64,000 nucleotides of DNA from Photobacterium aquae (GTDB lineage: Bacteria > Pseudomonadota > Gammaproteobacteria > Enterobacterales > Vibrionaceae). Below are positions 25,792 through 35,651 of the stretch, in pieces. Every line of letters begins with the position of its first letter. The first letter of the stretch is position 1. The stretch is from contig NZ_LDOT01000023.1 in NCBI RefSeq assembly GCF_001029445.1, positions 1 to 64,000 of the forward strand, given 5' to 3'. The notes under the pieces are model-generated. The model did not search any database and had not been told where the DNA came from. It worked only from the letters and a program-made list of their open reading frames with translations. Both the position numbers and the translations under genes were made by a program.

Positions 25792-26799
25792 CTAGGAGAG
25801 CAAGTTTTTAACGCTGTCTCGTTCGACCAAGGTGGGTTCTAGTTGAATCACCGTGTGGCCTTCGCGCTGATGGTTGATTTTTTCAAGCAATACATCAACC
25901 GCCTGCTGGCCCAAACGGTGCTTGGGTTGGTGAATTGTTGTGAGCGACGGTGTGACATACTTGGCCAGCTTGATGTCATCATAGCCGACGATGGAGAGAT
26001 CGTCTGGCACCTTAATACCTCGTTTGCTAGCGGTATTAATGACTCCCATCGCCATCATGTCATTACAGATGAAAAAGGCTGTAGGCAGTTTGCCGTGTGC
26101 GTATACCTCATTGAATGCGATCTCGCCGCCTTCGCACTCGAAATTGCCAGAGGCGATCCACTGCTTGTTGATGCCAAGCCCTGCTTCTTCCATTGCCTGA
26201 ATATAGCCCGATAAACGTTGTTGAGCGGTGAGCTTATCCAGTGGTCCGGTCAGGCAACCAATAGCGGTGTGGCCTTGTTCAATCAAGTGGCGGGTCGCTA
26301 AATAACCGCCATGATGCGAGTTATCCTGAATTTTGTCACTCGGGAAGTCGATTGGGCCCCAGTCCATCACCACCGTGGGGACGGGTTGGTGACGGGCGAA
26401 CAGATCGAATGCTTGCCCGTCGACTTCGCTGCACATCAGCAGCAAGCCGTCGACGCGTTTTTGCAATAGGGTGTCGAGGTTGGCTCGCATACGTTCGAGA
26501 TCCCCTTCGGTATTGCATAGAATGAGGTTATAGCCCTGCTCGTAGCAGCGCCGTTCGACACCTTTGACGACTTCGCCGAAAAAAGGGTTGGTTGAGGTGG
26601 TGACCAGCATCCCGAAGGTGCGGGTATGGTTGACTTTGAGGCTGCGTGCGAGTGCAGAAGGAGCGTAGTTGAGCGTTTCGACGGCTGCTATTACACGCAC
26701 GGAGATGTCTTCACTGACAAAGCGGGTTTTGTTGAGTACGTGGCTGACCGTCGACGTTGATACGCCAGCATGTTTTGCCACATCTTTTATTGTCGCCAT
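25792..26799 (-). CDS. rbsR: Ribose operon repressor
   Basis: A 335-residue LacI-family repressor that releases its operator on binding ribose. The N-terminal headpiece 'ATIKDVAKHAGVSTSTVSHVL' and hinge 'LNYAPSALARSLK' are followed by the periplasmic-binding-like core with 'NPFFGEVVKGVE', 'FICNDMMAMGVI' and 'DLSIVGYDDIKLAKY'. It is the last gene of rbsDACBKR, the order seen in E. coli. Its likely target is the operator cluster at 31869-31923. A hairpin lies in the 50-base gap from rbsK. Confidence 0.94.
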   Translation of the reverse strand: MATIKDVAKHAGVSTSTVSHVLNKTRFVSEDISVRVIAAVETLNYAPSALARSLKVNHTRTFGMLVTTSTNPFFGEVVKGVERRCYEQGYNLILCNTEGDLERMRANLDTLLQKRVDGLLLMCSEVDGQAFDLFARHQPVPTVVMDWGPIDFPSDKIQDNSHHGGYLATRHLIEQGHTAIGCLTGPLDKLTAQQRLSGYIQAMEEAGLGINKQWIASGNFECEGGEIAFNEVYAHGKLPTAFFICNDMMAMGVINTASKRGIKVPDDLSIVGYDDIKLAKYVTPSLTTIHQPKHRLGQQAVDVLLEKINHQREGHTVIQLEPTLVERDSVKNLLS

Positions 26800-26812
26800 G
26801 GTTTCTCCCTAA

Positions 26813-26838
26813 GCCGCGCCCGAATGGGTGGGCGCGGC
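26813..26838 (-). repeat. Intercistronic hairpin rbsK/rbsR
   Basis: Perfect 9-base GC stem (26813-26821 / 26830-26838), 8-base loop, no T-run. Probably an mRNA processing or stability element or attenuator. Confidence 0.7.
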
Positions 26839-26849
26839 AAATCATAAAA

Positions 26850-27767
26850 TCAATGTTCCATCAGGAAGCGCTCGACCTCACGTAGGTGCGGGATAGAGGT
26901 TTGCGCCCCGATTCGGGTCACTGAAATGGCTGCTGCTGCATGGGCAAAGCGGATGGCCTCTTCCATTGAACGACCGTCCTGAAGCCCGGTGAGCAGCGCA
27001 CCGTTGAAGGTATCACCAGCTGCAGTGGTGTCTTTGGCGTCTACACGGAAGCCCGGTACCTGTTCACCTTTGCCGTTCTCACTGACCCAAACCCCTTGGC
27101 TGCCAAGTGTGATCAGAACCTGTGAAATGCCTTTGGCGTGCAGTACGTCTGCTGCTTGTTGTGCCGTCGCCATATCAACCACTTTCACGCCGGTAAGCAG
27201 TTCTGCTTCTGTTTCGTTTGGCGTAATCATATCAATATGTTGCAATAAGTCATCCGATAACGGCTGGGCTGGAGCCGGATTCAGCACCACTTGGGTTCTG
27301 GCCTGTTTGGCGATGCGAGCTGCGGCCTCGATGGTGGCCATTGGTGTTTCTAGCTGCATCAGCAGGGTATCGGCACTTTTGATCAGGTTGTGGTGCGGTT
27401 CGAGGCGCTCGGGAGTCAGGCAGCCATTGGCTTCGGCCGAAATAGCAATGCTGTTCTCGCCGGTGGCGGCAACTTGAATCATTGCAATACCGGTTGGCAT
27501 GCCTGCTTCAATCATAACGGCGTCGTTGTTCATGCCGTCTTTGGCAAACTCCTCACGGATCTGGTGACCGAAGGCATCATCGCCGACACAGGCAATGAAA
27601 GCGATATCCGCACCCAGGCGGGCGGCGGCAACGGCTTGGTTGGCACCTTTGCCACCTGGGATCACATTGTAGCTATGGCCGTGCAGTGTCTCGCCCGGAC
27701 GAGGGAAAGAGGCAACTTGAAGGACATGGTCGGCGTTCACACTGCCAAGAACGACTAATTTATTCAT
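26850..27767 (-). CDS. rbsK: Ribokinase
   Basis: A 305-residue PfkB-family kinase that phosphorylates D-ribose to ribose-5-phosphate in the cytosol. The ribose-binding 'GGKGANQAVAAARLGA' (PfkB signature 1) is at about residues 38-53, 'GDDAFG' follows, and the catalytic signature 2 'DTTAAGDTFNGALLTGL' with the base Asp is near residues 245-261. Length and motifs are normal. It follows rbsB after 128 bases containing a hairpin. Confidence 0.96.
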   Translation of the reverse strand: MNKLVVLGSVNADHVLQVASFPRPGETLHGHSYNVIPGGKGANQAVAAARLGADIAFIACVGDDAFGHQIREEFAKDGMNNDAVMIEAGMPTGIAMIQVAATGENSIAISAEANGCLTPERLEPHHNLIKSADTLLMQLETPMATIEAAARIAKQARTQVVLNPAPAQPLSDDLLQHIDMITPNETEAELLTGVKVVDMATAQQAADVLHAKGISQVLITLGSQGVWVSENGKGEQVPGFRVDAKDTTAAGDTFNGALLTGLQDGRSMEEAIRFAHAAAAISVTRIGAQTSIPHLREVERFLMEH

Positions 27768-27853
27768 ATCGGGACCTTTTTGATTCTATCTGGCCAAAAT
27801 GTATGGGTTAGCAGCAGAAGGAGACACGGCTGCTAAACGATAGGTTTTGGCGA

Positions 27854-27878
27854 CAGGGCCGAGGTTACCCCGGCCCTG
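27854..27878 (-). repeat. Intercistronic hairpin rbsB/rbsK
   Basis: Eight-base stem CAGGGCCG / CGGCCCTG in the 128-base gap, no T-run. It may limit read-through or protect the rbsB 3' end. Confidence 0.7.
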
Positions 27879-27895
27879 TATAATCGAGTGGCAGA

Positions 27896-28774
27896 TTACT
27901 CAGAAATGACTTTCAGTGGAACTGGAATATTGGCTTCCACTTTTTCGCCCTTCAGCATCTTGTCGGCGGTTTCGATACCTAGCGCACCGATAAGGTCAGG
28001 CTGCTGAGCAATGGTTGCACCTAGCTTGCCGCGCTTAACGGCGGCGATGCCGTCTTCAGTGCCATCGAAACCAACGATAAGCACGTCTTTGCCTGAGGCT
28101 TGTACTGCACGCAGGGCACCCAGTGCCATTTCATCGTTCTGGGCAAATACCGCTTGTACATCAGGGTTTGCAGCCAGCATGTTTTCCATAACATTCAGGC
28201 CCTTAGTACGGTCAAAGTCTGCTGGCTGGCTAGCCAGAAGCTCCATCTCGCTGCCGTCAACCGCTTGCATGAAGCCTTGGCCGCGCTCTCGGGCTGCCGA
28301 TGTACCTGCAATGCCTTCTAGCTGGATCACACGCGCTTTCTCGCCCACTTTTTCCATGATGAACTTACCGGCCATTTCACCACCGGCTACGTTGTCCGAC
28401 GCGATATGGCTGACAACTTCGCCACGGCTTGCGCCACGGTCAAGGGTCAGTACTGGGATCTTGGAGCGGTTGGCCATGCGGATGGCATTGGAGACGGCAT
28501 CGGAATCGGTTGGGTTGATCAGAATAGCTTTCACACCGCGAACCGTTAGGTCTTCGATGTTCGACAGCTCCTTGCTTGGGTCATTTTGCGAATCAAGAAC
28601 AATCAGGTTATAGCCCAGCTCTTTGGCTTTGGCTTCTGCGCCATCTTTCATGGTGACGAAGAATGGGTTGTTCAGGGTGGAAACCACCATGGCCAAGGTC
28701 TCTTGTGCAGCCGCAGTAGTGCTGAAAGAGGCAGAAATTACAGCGGCCGAGATCAGGGTTGCTAACTTTTTCAT
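27896..28774 (-). CDS. rbsB: Ribose-binding periplasmic protein
   Basis: A 292-residue substrate-binding protein of the ribose ABC importer. It has signal peptide '[23 protein letters not shown]', then '[19 protein letters not shown]', '[20 protein letters not shown]' and '[15 protein letters not shown]', as in E. coli RbsB. It delivers ribose to RbsC/RbsA and, in relatives, to the Trg chemoreceptor. It is set apart from rbsC by 83 bases and from rbsK by 128 bases, each with a hairpin, consistent with higher expression than its neighbours. Confidence 0.96.
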   Translation of the reverse strand: MKKLATLISAAVISASFSTTAAAQETLAMVVSTLNNPFFVTMKDGAEAKAKELGYNLIVLDSQNDPSKELSNIEDLTVRGVKAILINPTDSDAVSNAIRMANRSKIPVLTLDRGASRGEVVSHIASDNVAGGEMAGKFIMEKVGEKARVIQLEGIAGTSAARERGQGFMQAVDGSEMELLASQPADFDRTKGLNVMENMLAANPDVQAVFAQNDEMALGALRAVQASGKDVLIVGFDGTEDGIAAVKRGKLGATIAQQPDLIGALGIETADKMLKGEKVEANIPVPLKVISE

Positions 28775-28811
28775 TCCGTTTTCCTTTCTACGATATGTCG
28801 GGTGTGTGGAG

Positions 28812-28836
28812 GCGGGCAGGGGGGATAACTGCCCGC
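28812..28836 (-). repeat. Intercistronic hairpin rbsC/rbsB
   Basis: Eight-base stem GCGGGCAG / CTGCCCGC with 9-base loop, no T-run. Confidence 0.7.
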
Positions 28837-28857
28837 ACCATCGTTCAGAGGTTGTTG

Positions 28858-29841
28858 TTACTTGTTTTTGTTATCGACCAGTACTGCCAGCAGAATGACC
28901 ACTGCTTTGGCAATCATCTGGTAGTACGAGGAGACATCCAGCAGGTTCAGGGCGTTGTTCAGGAAGCCGATGATCAAGGCACCGATTAGGGTTCCCATGA
29001 TACGGCCCTTGCCGCCTGCCAGGCTGGTGCCGCCCAGTACAACTGCCGCAATCGCATCCAGCTCGTATCCCATACCTGCAGTAGGCTGAGCCGATGAAAG
29101 ACGAGAGGTTACGATTAAGCCTGCTAGTGCTGCCAATAGGCCGCAGATTGCGTAGACGCCAATCTTGACGCGATCTACGTTGATACCAGACAGGCGTGCT
29201 GCAGATTCGTTGCCGCCCATCGCGTAGATGTAACGACCAAAGCGAGTGTGGTTAAGCATGTACCAGACCGCGGCGAACACAATCACCATCAGCCAGATTG
29301 GCACAGGGATGCCCATTGCATAGCCTGTACCGAACCAAGCAAAGCTGTCGGCTACGTCGGTAAAGCCGGTAGAAATTGGGCGGCCTTCGGTATAGACCAT
29401 GGTGACACCGCGCAAGAGGGTCATGGTGACCAGAGTGGCAATGAAGGCCTGCACTTTGCCCTTGGCGATAATCACGCCGCTGATGGCGCCGAGAGCGGCA
29501 CCGGCTAACAGGGCGGTAGGCACGGCCACCATGACCGGTACTTCCATTGCGATCAGCGAGGCAGCAAAGGCACCGCACAAGGCCAATACCGAACCTACGC
29601 TCAGGTCGATACCGGCAGTCAGGATGACCAAAGTCATACCTACGGCGATGATGGCATTAACCGAGGTCTGGCGCAGAATGTTGAGAATATTGTCGACAGT
29701 AAAAAAGTTCGGGTTAAGGAACGAGACCACCATAATCAAGAAAATCAGGGCGATCAGCGATTTTTGCTCAATCAGCCACTCTTTGCTAAATAGCTTGTTG
29801 CTACCTGCGGTTTGTTGTTTGGTCATAGCGTTGGTGCTCAT
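28858..29841 (-). CDS. rbsC: Ribose ABC transporter permease
   Basis: A 327-residue inner-membrane permease with about ten hydrophobic segments; '[21 protein letters not shown]', split over segments 2-3, '[15 protein letters not shown]' and '[17 protein letters not shown]' (EAA-like loop) are hallmarks of the sugar BPD_transp_2 family. It overlaps rbsA by four bases. Confidence 0.96.
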   Translation of the reverse strand: MSTNAMTKQQTAGSNKLFSKEWLIEQKSLIALIFLIMVVSFLNPNFFTVDNILNILRQTSVNAIIAVGMTLVILTAGIDLSVGSVLALCGAFAASLIAMEVPVMVAVPTALLAGAALGAISGVIIAKGKVQAFIATLVTMTLLRGVTMVYTEGRPISTGFTDVADSFAWFGTGYAMGIPVPIWLMVIVFAAVWYMLNHTRFGRYIYAMGGNESAARLSGINVDRVKIGVYAICGLLAALAGLIVTSRLSSAQPTAGMGYELDAIAAVVLGGTSLAGGKGRIMGTLIGALIIGFLNNALNLLDVSSYYQMIAKAVVILLAVLVDNKNK

Positions 29842-31343
29842 GCTGCTACCTCGTTGATGTGTTTACCTACTGCGCAGGCAAGTAGTTTTTCTTGGTTGGC
29901 TTCGTTGGCCATGAATTCCCCGCTGATTTTGCCTTCGTGCATCACCAGGATACGGTCGCTCATGCCCAGTACTTCCGGCATTTCAGATGACACCAAGATG
30001 ATGCTCATGCCTTCAGCTTTGAATTGGTTGATAAGCTGGTAGATTTCTTTTTTTGCACCCACATCGACACCGCGGGTTGGTTCGTCGAGGATCAGCACCT
30101 TAGGTCGAGTCATCAGCCCTTTGGCGATGGCAACTTTTTGTTGGTTGCCGCCGGAGAGGTTACCGATGATTTGGTCACGACTTGGTGTTTTGATATTGAA
30201 TAGGCGGATAAAGTCTTCAACGGCGGTGACTTCTTCGTAATGGTTGAGCTGGATGCCTTTGGAAAGCTGCGCCAGTGAGCAGATAGACATATTTTCTTTA
30301 ACAGAAAGCCCTAGGATCAGGCCGTCACCTTTACGGTCTTCTGAAATATACGCGATACCGTTGGCAAGGCCATCTTGTGGGTTGATTGGGTTGATCACTT
30401 TGCCGTCAAGAATGATATCACCGGATTCTCGAGTCTGTGCGCCGTAGATGACTTTCATCAACTCGGTACGCCCCGCGCCCATTAGACCCGAAATACCGAG
30501 AATTTCGCCACGGTCAAGGGTAAAGCTGACATTGTTCACCCCGGCTCCGCAGAGGTTTTTGACTTCGAGGCAGGTGGTGCCGTGCTTAACGTCAATACGA
30601 GGGTATTGCTCATCAAGGCGACGGCCAACCATCATTTCGATCATGCCGTCTTCATCGATGTCGGCGACCCGGCGCTGGCCGATGAACTTACCGTCGCGTA
30701 GAACAGTGATATCGTCGCAGATCTCGAAAATTTCCTTGAGGCGGTGCGAGATATAAACAATCCCGGTACCTTCTTCGCGAAGTTCGTTGATGACCTTGAA
30801 CAGGGATTCTGTTTCTGTATCTGTCAGTGCGTCTGTCGGCTCATCCATAATAATGACCTGAGATTTGAACGACAGGGCCTTGGCGATTTCGACCATCTGC
30901 TGCTCACCCAGACTCAAGGCACCCAGCAGGGTTTTAGAGCTGTGCTTGACGTTCAGGCGTTGGAGTAGGGCATCGGCCTCGCGGTACATCTCGTTCCATT
31001 TGATACCGCCAAAAGCATTGGTACGCTCGCGGCCGAGGAAGATGTTTTCGGCAATGGTGAGCTCAGGGATAAGGTTGAGCTCCTGATGGATAATGCTGAT
31101 GCCGGCTTCTTGGGAGTGGCGAGGGCCGTTGAATTTAACGTTTTGGCCCTGATAGCGTAGTTCTCCGGCATCCATCGTGTAGATTCCGGTCAGTACCTTC
31201 ATAAGGGTCGATTTGCCGGCGCCGTTTTCTCCCATTAAGGCCATTACCTTGCCTGGGTAGACATTCAGGCTGGCTTTGTCCAGCGCTTTTACACCGGGGA
31301 AGGCCTTTTCGATGTCTTTGAGTTCTAGAATTGGCTGAGTCAT
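29838..31343 (-). CDS. rbsA: Ribose ABC transporter ATP-binding protein
   Basis: The ATG at 31343 gives the family length of 501 residues; a longer frame from 31418 would overlap rbsD and is rejected. Two ABC cassettes are visible: Walker A 'GENGAGKST' with signature '[15 protein letters not shown]' and Walker B '[11 protein letters not shown]' in the first; degenerate Walker A '[10 protein letters not shown]' with signature '[15 protein letters not shown]' and '[12 protein letters not shown]' in the second. This asymmetry is normal in the family. One residue is unusual: the first Walker B reads DEPTDAL where relatives usually have DEPTDTLT or similar. Confidence 0.96.
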   Translation of the reverse strand: MTQPILELKDIEKAFPGVKALDKASLNVYPGKVMALMGENGAGKSTLMKVLTGIYTMDAGELRYQGQNVKFNGPRHSQEAGISIIHQELNLIPELTIAENIFLGRERTNAFGGIKWNEMYREADALLQRLNVKHSSKTLLGALSLGEQQMVEIAKALSFKSQVIIMDEPTDALTDTETESLFKVINELREEGTGIVYISHRLKEIFEICDDITVLRDGKFIGQRRVADIDEDGMIEMMVGRRLDEQYPRIDVKHGTTCLEVKNLCGAGVNNVSFTLDRGEILGISGLMGAGRTELMKVIYGAQTRESGDIILDGKVINPINPQDGLANGIAYISEDRKGDGLILGLSVKENMSICSLAQLSKGIQLNHYEEVTAVEDFIRLFNIKTPSRDQIIGNLSGGNQQKVAIAKGLMTRPKVLILDEPTRGVDVGAKKEIYQLINQFKAEGMSIILVSSEMPEVLGMSDRILVMHEGKISGEFMANEANQEKLLACAVGKHINEVAA

Positions 31344-31369
31344 GTGAAGTCCTTGCAACTGGGTTGCGT

Positions 31370-31789
31370 TTAAAACACTACGCCGGCTTGGAAAATAACA
31401 TTGGCATAAGGGGTGCATTCACCGGTACGAATCACCGCTTTGCTGTTTTGGGTATGAACCTTGAATGCCTCGTGCGGTACATAAGCGATATTGAAGGTTT
31501 TCCCGCAGGCGGCTTCTTCTTCACGTAATAAACCAATCAGGGCGCTATGGTGTTCAGGGCTGACTTGCTTGAACTCTTCAGCCATGATCACGCCTTCAAT
31601 TTGCATTTCACCCAGTAGAGCTTTCACCGTTTCGATAAAAGTAGGTACACCGGGGATCAGCGCAAGGTCGATACGCTGGGTTTCGTCGGGAATCGGCAAA
31701 CCCGCGTCGCACACGGTGACTTCGTCTGTGTGGCCCAGAGTGGCAACCAAGTAGGAGAGTTCAGAGTTGATAAGCGCGCTTTTCTTCAT
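31370..31789 (-). CDS. rbsD: D-ribose pyranase
   Basis: A 139-residue cytosolic mutarotase that interconverts pyranose and furanose ribose for RbsK. It has the start '[21 protein letters not shown]' with the catalytic His about residue 20, 'CDAGLPIP' and the C-terminal '[18 protein letters not shown]'. First gene of the operon, under the operator cluster at 31869-31923. Confidence 0.95.
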   Translation of the reverse strand: MKKSALINSELSYLVATLGHTDEVTVCDAGLPIPDETQRIDLALIPGVPTFIETVKALLGEMQIEGVIMAEEFKQVSPEHHSALIGLLREEEAACGKTFNIAYVPHEAFKVHTQNSKAVIRTGECTPYANVIFQAGVVF

Positions 31790-31868
31790 GTTGCACCTTT
31801 TTGATTTATACGGATGATGCTTATGTTCTGCGGCAGAGTGTAGAAAGGCTCATGCCGTAAATTTCCAT

Positions 31869-31892
31869 CGAAACGTTTACGCAAACGTTTCG
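31869..31892 (-). promoter_or_regulatory. Double RbsR-type operator
   Basis: Two AAACGTTT cores (31871-31878 and 31883-31890), 12 bases apart, set in 10-base inverted arms CGAAACGTTT / AAACGTTTCG. They lie about 80-100 bases upstream of rbsD. LacI-family operators have this core. Confidence 0.75.
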
Positions 31893-31908
31893 TTGGCGCT
31901 AAATGTAG

Positions 31909-31924
31909 AGCGAAACGTTTCGAT
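31909..31924 (-). promoter_or_regulatory. RbsR operator, canonical palindrome
   Basis: The 12-base perfect palindrome CGAAACGTTTCG (31911-31922) is the same as the core of the known E. coli RbsR operator. It is the third AAACGTTT core in 50 bases. Confidence 0.8.
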
Positions 31925-31946
31925 ATGCACGGCGATATTGGATGAA

Positions 31947-31964
31947 ATGTGATATTGTTCAGAT
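31947..31964 (-). promoter_or_regulatory. CRP-like site upstream of rbsD
   Basis: TGTGA at 31948-31952, six-base spacer, TCAGA at 31959-31963, differing from TGTGA-N6-TCACA at one core base. The E. coli rbs operon is CRP-activated, so this fits. Confidence 0.5.
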
Positions 31965-32174
31965 AATTTATACTCAGAGTGAATGTTCTGTGCGCTAGTA
32001 GATATTTTTATCAATAGCAAAGTAAGACAGAATGTGAATGTTATGTCAGAGTTTGTAAAAAACGGCTTCTATCTTTGAACTGAGGTATGCTTAGGGCGTA
32101 TTATGTGAGTGTTTTTTTTATCGGCTTTACGGTAGGGATCTACTTTAAGGTAAAGCGTGGGATAGGATCATTCA

Positions 32175-32411
32175 GTGTTAGATTTTCAACCGCTCTTTTT
32201 AGGTTTGGCTCCGTTGTCTGTGGGAACTTTGCTTTATGCGTTAAATTCCCGGAAAAAATGGCTGGCTAGGGTGGCACTGGTTGGCATGTTAGTGTCAATG
32301 CTGATTATCATGGTGTTCCAGTACCTTGATTATAAGCATTTGGAAGACTGTCTGCTGAAAGGTGAAGTGTATACGCCATTATCGCAGCATTGTATAAAGC
32401 TTCGAGAGTGA
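32175..32411 (+). CDS. Small membrane protein
   Basis: A 78-residue protein starting at GTG 32175. Two hydrophobic segments (about residues 6-22 and 29-47) surround a basic 'NSRKKW' loop, and the hydrophilic tail carries two cysteines ('LEDCLLKG', 'SQHCIKL'). Unrecognised. It is divergent from rbsD and convergent with the ModE gene, 17 bases from its end. An overlapping frame starting at 32087 is judged to be a shadow. Confidence 0.5.
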   Translation: MLDFQPLFLGLAPLSVGTLLYALNSRKKWLARVALVGMLVSMLIIMVFQYLDYKHLEDCLLKGEVYTPLSQHCIKLRE

Positions 32412-32428
32412 TTTTCTTGGCTGTTGTT

Positions 32429-33238
32429 CTAGTTAATGGTTTTTTTCTGCTCGGTTAAAGTTGCAACGATAACCTGAGAAGAAGGAAAACAGGCATAAGC
32501 TGTCATCCCTACATTCAGTTGTTCGTTAGTTGCAATTTCTTCGGTGACGAGTGCATTGAGCTCGTTTCCTTCGCCTATCTCAAGACAAACTTCGACCATT
32601 TTGCTGTCGCGCTCGATACGGCGGATTATGCCCCGAATTTGGTTTTCCTCTTTGTTAACTGGATCCAGTAGGGTTCTGATTGTGATGGCGGGTCCTTTGA
32701 TCAGCGCTACTGCATCTTTATTGGGGGAAAGCCCGAGTCGCAGGGTACTGCCGTGAGTAATTGTGGCGATGATTGTGCACTGCGCTGTGATTTGGAGCGT
32801 GATTAAATCATAGAGAGCATGGTTCTCGATATTCTTGATGGTTGCGAATAATTGGTTGCGAGCACTGGTTTGCAGTGACAGTTTGCTCATTACGCCAAGT
32901 AAACTGTGCAGCGGAACTGAGTCATCTTTAAGGGCATTGAGTCCCATTTCCTGAATTTGTTCCAATAAATCATACATCTGGACCAACCGTTTACCCTGTT
33001 CGGTGAGTGAGGCGCCGCCACCACCTTTGCCGCCTTTTTCACAGCTGACAAGTTGTGTGTCCCCTAATTGGTTCATTTCTTTGATCGCGTCAAAGGCGGT
33101 TTTGTAACTGATACCCACCTGTTTGGCTCCCTGGCTGATTGAGCCCGTGGTAGCAATGGATTTGAGCAGAGCGATACGCTTTGGGTTGGCAAGCATTTTG
33201 CCATTTTGTGAAAGCGTCAGCAGAGCATCAAATTCCAT
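32429..33238 (-). CDS. modE: Molybdate-responsive regulator
   Basis: A 269-residue ModE protein. The N-terminal winged helix region ('LANPKRIALLKSIATTGSIS', 'GAKQVGISYKTAFDAIKEMNQL') ends in the typical glycine-rich 'KGGKGGGGASLTEQGKRLV'. The C-terminal half has two TOBE/MOP domains ('RNQLFATIKNIENHALYDLI', 'AVALIKGPAITIRTLLDPVNK' in part) which bind molybdate. It normally represses modABC and activates molybdoenzyme genes. No mod genes adjoin it here. Confidence 0.92.
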   Translation of the reverse strand: MEFDALLTLSQNGKMLANPKRIALLKSIATTGSISQGAKQVGISYKTAFDAIKEMNQLGDTQLVSCEKGGKGGGGASLTEQGKRLVQMYDLLEQIQEMGLNALKDDSVPLHSLLGVMSKLSLQTSARNQLFATIKNIENHALYDLITLQITAQCTIIATITHGSTLRLGLSPNKDAVALIKGPAITIRTLLDPVNKEENQIRGIIRRIERDSKMVEVCLEIGEGNELNALVTEEIATNEQLNVGMTAYACFPSSQVIVATLTEQKKTIN

Positions 33239-33591
33239 ATTTGGGTTTTCCTTTGGTCAATTCATCAGTTAGAACGAGATTATATCTCAAGATACAGGAT
33301 TTAGTGTGCTCTCTAAGCATTCAAATTATGAAATATATCTGAATAGAGGTGAAGGGGGGCGAGAAAACAGCTTACATTGCAGTAGTCATCAGCAAAATTG
33401 AGACTGATGTGGTTATTTGTGATGAGGGTTTGTGTGCTAAATCGCAAGTTGGTCATGTTTATATTTTAAATATATTTATTAGACGTAAATAATGGTGCTT
33501 AATCTATGTAAGAGGCAACACATATTCTTGTGTGGATAAAAATTATTAATATTGCTTGAATAAATATACAAAATAAAAATGTGGCTAGACT
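33239..33591. other. AT-rich intergenic region
   Basis: 353 bases between modE (minus) and the acetyltransferase gene (plus). A short palindrome GAGAT-TAT-ATCTC lies about 40 bases upstream of modE and could be an autoregulatory site, but this is speculative. Nothing else stands out. Confidence 0.35.
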
Positions 33592-34356
33592 ATGCAGGAT
33601 GTAATGTGCCAAGTGAAAAGTGTTTTTTTTCATCATGCTTTAGATTCTATAAAATTTGAAAAATCGTGGGTTGGCATAGCAAGAAAAGCATTAATAAGCG
33701 CGAAGTATTATGTTGATGATTGTCAATCCCCCCGTTTGTACCTCATCATTAATAATGATTCAGAAGCTATTGTTTTTGGTGAATGTACTGATAGCAGAGT
33801 GATGAAATGTCTTGTTAACTTACTTCAATATCATCAAATCATGATAATCATGGCTGATGAAACTATGACAGAAAAATTATCTGCAGCATCATCTTTTTCC
33901 TTACTGAGGCGACATTGTTTTGAATTAGTTAAATATGACCCTGATATGGGATTGAAGTTACCGAATGGATTTACAGTAGAGCCGATTGGGTTGGCGTTAG
34001 CACAGCGTATATCAAGTGAGATTGATCCTGATTTTTCGCTCTATTGGCCTATACCAAAGGACTTTGTAGACGCAGACGGTGATGGGTACTGCTTGATGCG
34101 GGGTAATACGATTATTAGTTGTGTGTGGTCATGTTACCCATATCATCAATATACAGACATGATGGTTGCAACTAGACGTGATGAAAGAAATAAAGGCTTT
34201 GCTACCTATTTGAGTCAGTATTTTATACTATCAATGCTCTTTGAAAAAAGGATTCCATGCTGGAGTTGTTATGATAATAATGACGCTGCAATTTATCTTT
34301 CTTATAAACTTGGGTTTAAAAAGACACAAAGTTACTATTTTTTATTTCCAGTGTAG
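33592..34356 (+). CDS. GNAT family acetyltransferase
   Basis: A 254-residue soluble protein with an uncharacterised N-terminal half and a C-terminal GNAT domain. The acetyl-CoA loop reads 'RRDERNKGFATYLSQYFI' (R-x-x-G-x-A type, residues about 200-217), preceded by beta strand 'TDMMVATRR' and followed by 'PCWSCYDNNDAAIYLSYKLGF', the usual N-A-x-x-L-Y-x-K-L-G-F like ending. The layout is close to the FR47/GNAT_acetyltran group. Its GC content is clearly lower than the core genes, suggesting recent acquisition. The substrate is unknown. Confidence 0.75.
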   Translation: MQDVMCQVKSVFFHHALDSIKFEKSWVGIARKALISAKYYVDDCQSPRLYLIINNDSEAIVFGECTDSRVMKCLVNLLQYHQIMIIMADETMTEKLSAASSFSLLRRHCFELVKYDPDMGLKLPNGFTVEPIGLALAQRISSEIDPDFSLYWPIPKDFVDADGDGYCLMRGNTIISCVWSCYPYHQYTDMMVATRRDERNKGFATYLSQYFILSMLFEKRIPCWSCYDNNDAAIYLSYKLGFKKTQSYYFLFPV

Positions 34357-34763
34357 CTGTTAATTTAATATATTCTTCTAAATTTATAAAATATGTAACT
34401 ACATAATAGTGATTAAAAAGGTATGCACTGATCTTACAGTGTCGACTGTTTGGAGTGTATAATGTTGTAAGTTGTTGTATATGCGGTTTTTTTGTATGTG
34501 GATGTACTAACTTTTACAGTTATTGATCATTTTATCAAATACTGTGCTAGTATGAGTTTGTGGTCAGATTATTTTGTTGTGTTATTTTAATGACAAAATA
34601 TGTGGTTCTTTATTTTTCATGAGGCGTATCTCGCATAATTTATGCGTGCATTTTACATGGCAGAATAATTTACATTTCTCTGTCATTTAACTGTCCATAT
34701 CGTGATTGAATATCTTAGGTGGTTGTTTTTATTATTGATTAAATCGATGACCAAGGAGAAGGT
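34357..34763. other. AT-rich gap
   Basis: 407 bases with very low GC; no frame or structure that I can support apart from the ribosome site of the small gene at its end. Confidence 0.4.
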
Positions 34764-34883
34764 ATGAAGGATCATAAGCATATTCGTGCTATCGTAAAGC
34801 AGAATTCAATGCGTTTAATTGCCAAAACAAAGCGTAAGCATCTGAGAAATATGACACCTGTTTCGGTTGTACATCCACAATAA
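34764..34883 (+). CDS. 39-residue basic small protein
   Basis: Starts 'MKDHKHIRAIVKQNSMRL', with an AAGGAGAAGG ribosome site five bases upstream. Eleven of 39 residues are Lys or Arg and there is no hydrophobic segment. The strong ribosome site makes it a credible gene although it is short; similar in character to small ribosome- or nucleic-acid-binding proteins, but unrecognised. Confidence 0.45.
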   Translation: MKDHKHIRAIVKQNSMRLIAKTKRKHLRNMTPVSVVHPQ

Positions 34884-35097
34884 TCAGAATGTATTGCAAC
34901 AGGAAAAGTAAGTTTATTTGGCACAAAATATAAGTATTTTGTTTTGATAAAGAATTCATCTGTCACATTTTTTGTCTGACAAATACCGTAGGATATCTCT
35001 CCCTAATTTACCTCAAGCCGTCGGATTCAGAGAGTACGAAAACGAGTACTTTGATAGTGCTTGGGGATACATTTTGCTCGATGGGATAATGCTACCA

Positions 35098-35466
35098 ATG
35101 AACAACAACACACAGACACTTTTATTCATTCTTAATGATGCCCCTTATGGCTCTGAGCGCTCCTTTAACGGCTTGCGCCTCGCAATCAATCTCAATGAGC
35201 AGGATGAGGCCAAAACAGAAATTAAGATATTCTTAATGTCGGATGCGGTGGGCTGTGCTTTGCAGAAGCAAAATCCCAGTGAGGGGTACCATATTCAGCA
35301 GATGCTGGAAATTTTGTTGGCCCAGGGGGCGGAAGTCGTGTTGTGTAAGACCTGCTGCCATGCAAGGGGTTTAAGTGACTTGCCATTAGTGGATGGGGTG
35401 CAGATTGGTACGTTGGACGATCTGTCACGATGGACGTTGCAGGCTGATAAGGTTGTGACATTTTAG
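35098..35466 (+). CDS. DsrE/F-like sulfur-relay family protein
   Basis: The ATG at 35098 begins the family core 'TQTLLFILNDAPYGSERSFNGLRLA' (given here in part of the 122-residue protein); the longer frame from 34972 has no homology-like sequence before this. The DsrE fold motifs are 'IFLMSDAVGCALQ' and the cysteine site 'VLCKTCCHARGL'. YchN-type members are cytosolic and may carry sulfur on a cysteine. Alone in its unit, with a terminator. Confidence 0.85.
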   Translation: MNNNTQTLLFILNDAPYGSERSFNGLRLAINLNEQDEAKTEIKIFLMSDAVGCALQKQNPSEGYHIQQMLEILLAQGAEVVLCKTCCHARGLSDLPLVDGVQIGTLDDLSRWTLQADKVVTF

Positions 35467-35503
35467 GCCTGGCCGATAATTTTTGAATTATTCACTGATA
35501 AAG

Positions 35504-35530
35504 AGGAGCACTGGCTCCTTTTTTATTTTT
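35504..35530 (+). terminator. Intrinsic terminator after DsrE-like gene
   Basis: Six-base stem AGGAGC / GCTCCT, loop ACTG, then a long T-run. Confidence 0.8.
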
Positions 35531-35651
35531 ACATTCAGTGATCTGCGATGCTTCTTATGGTTTTTCTGACAGAACGTATTAACATAGAAAAGCATATTTT
35601 ACATGGCTATTACCTGCGTCATTGAGTAGAAATCACCCGCATATCCGTAAT

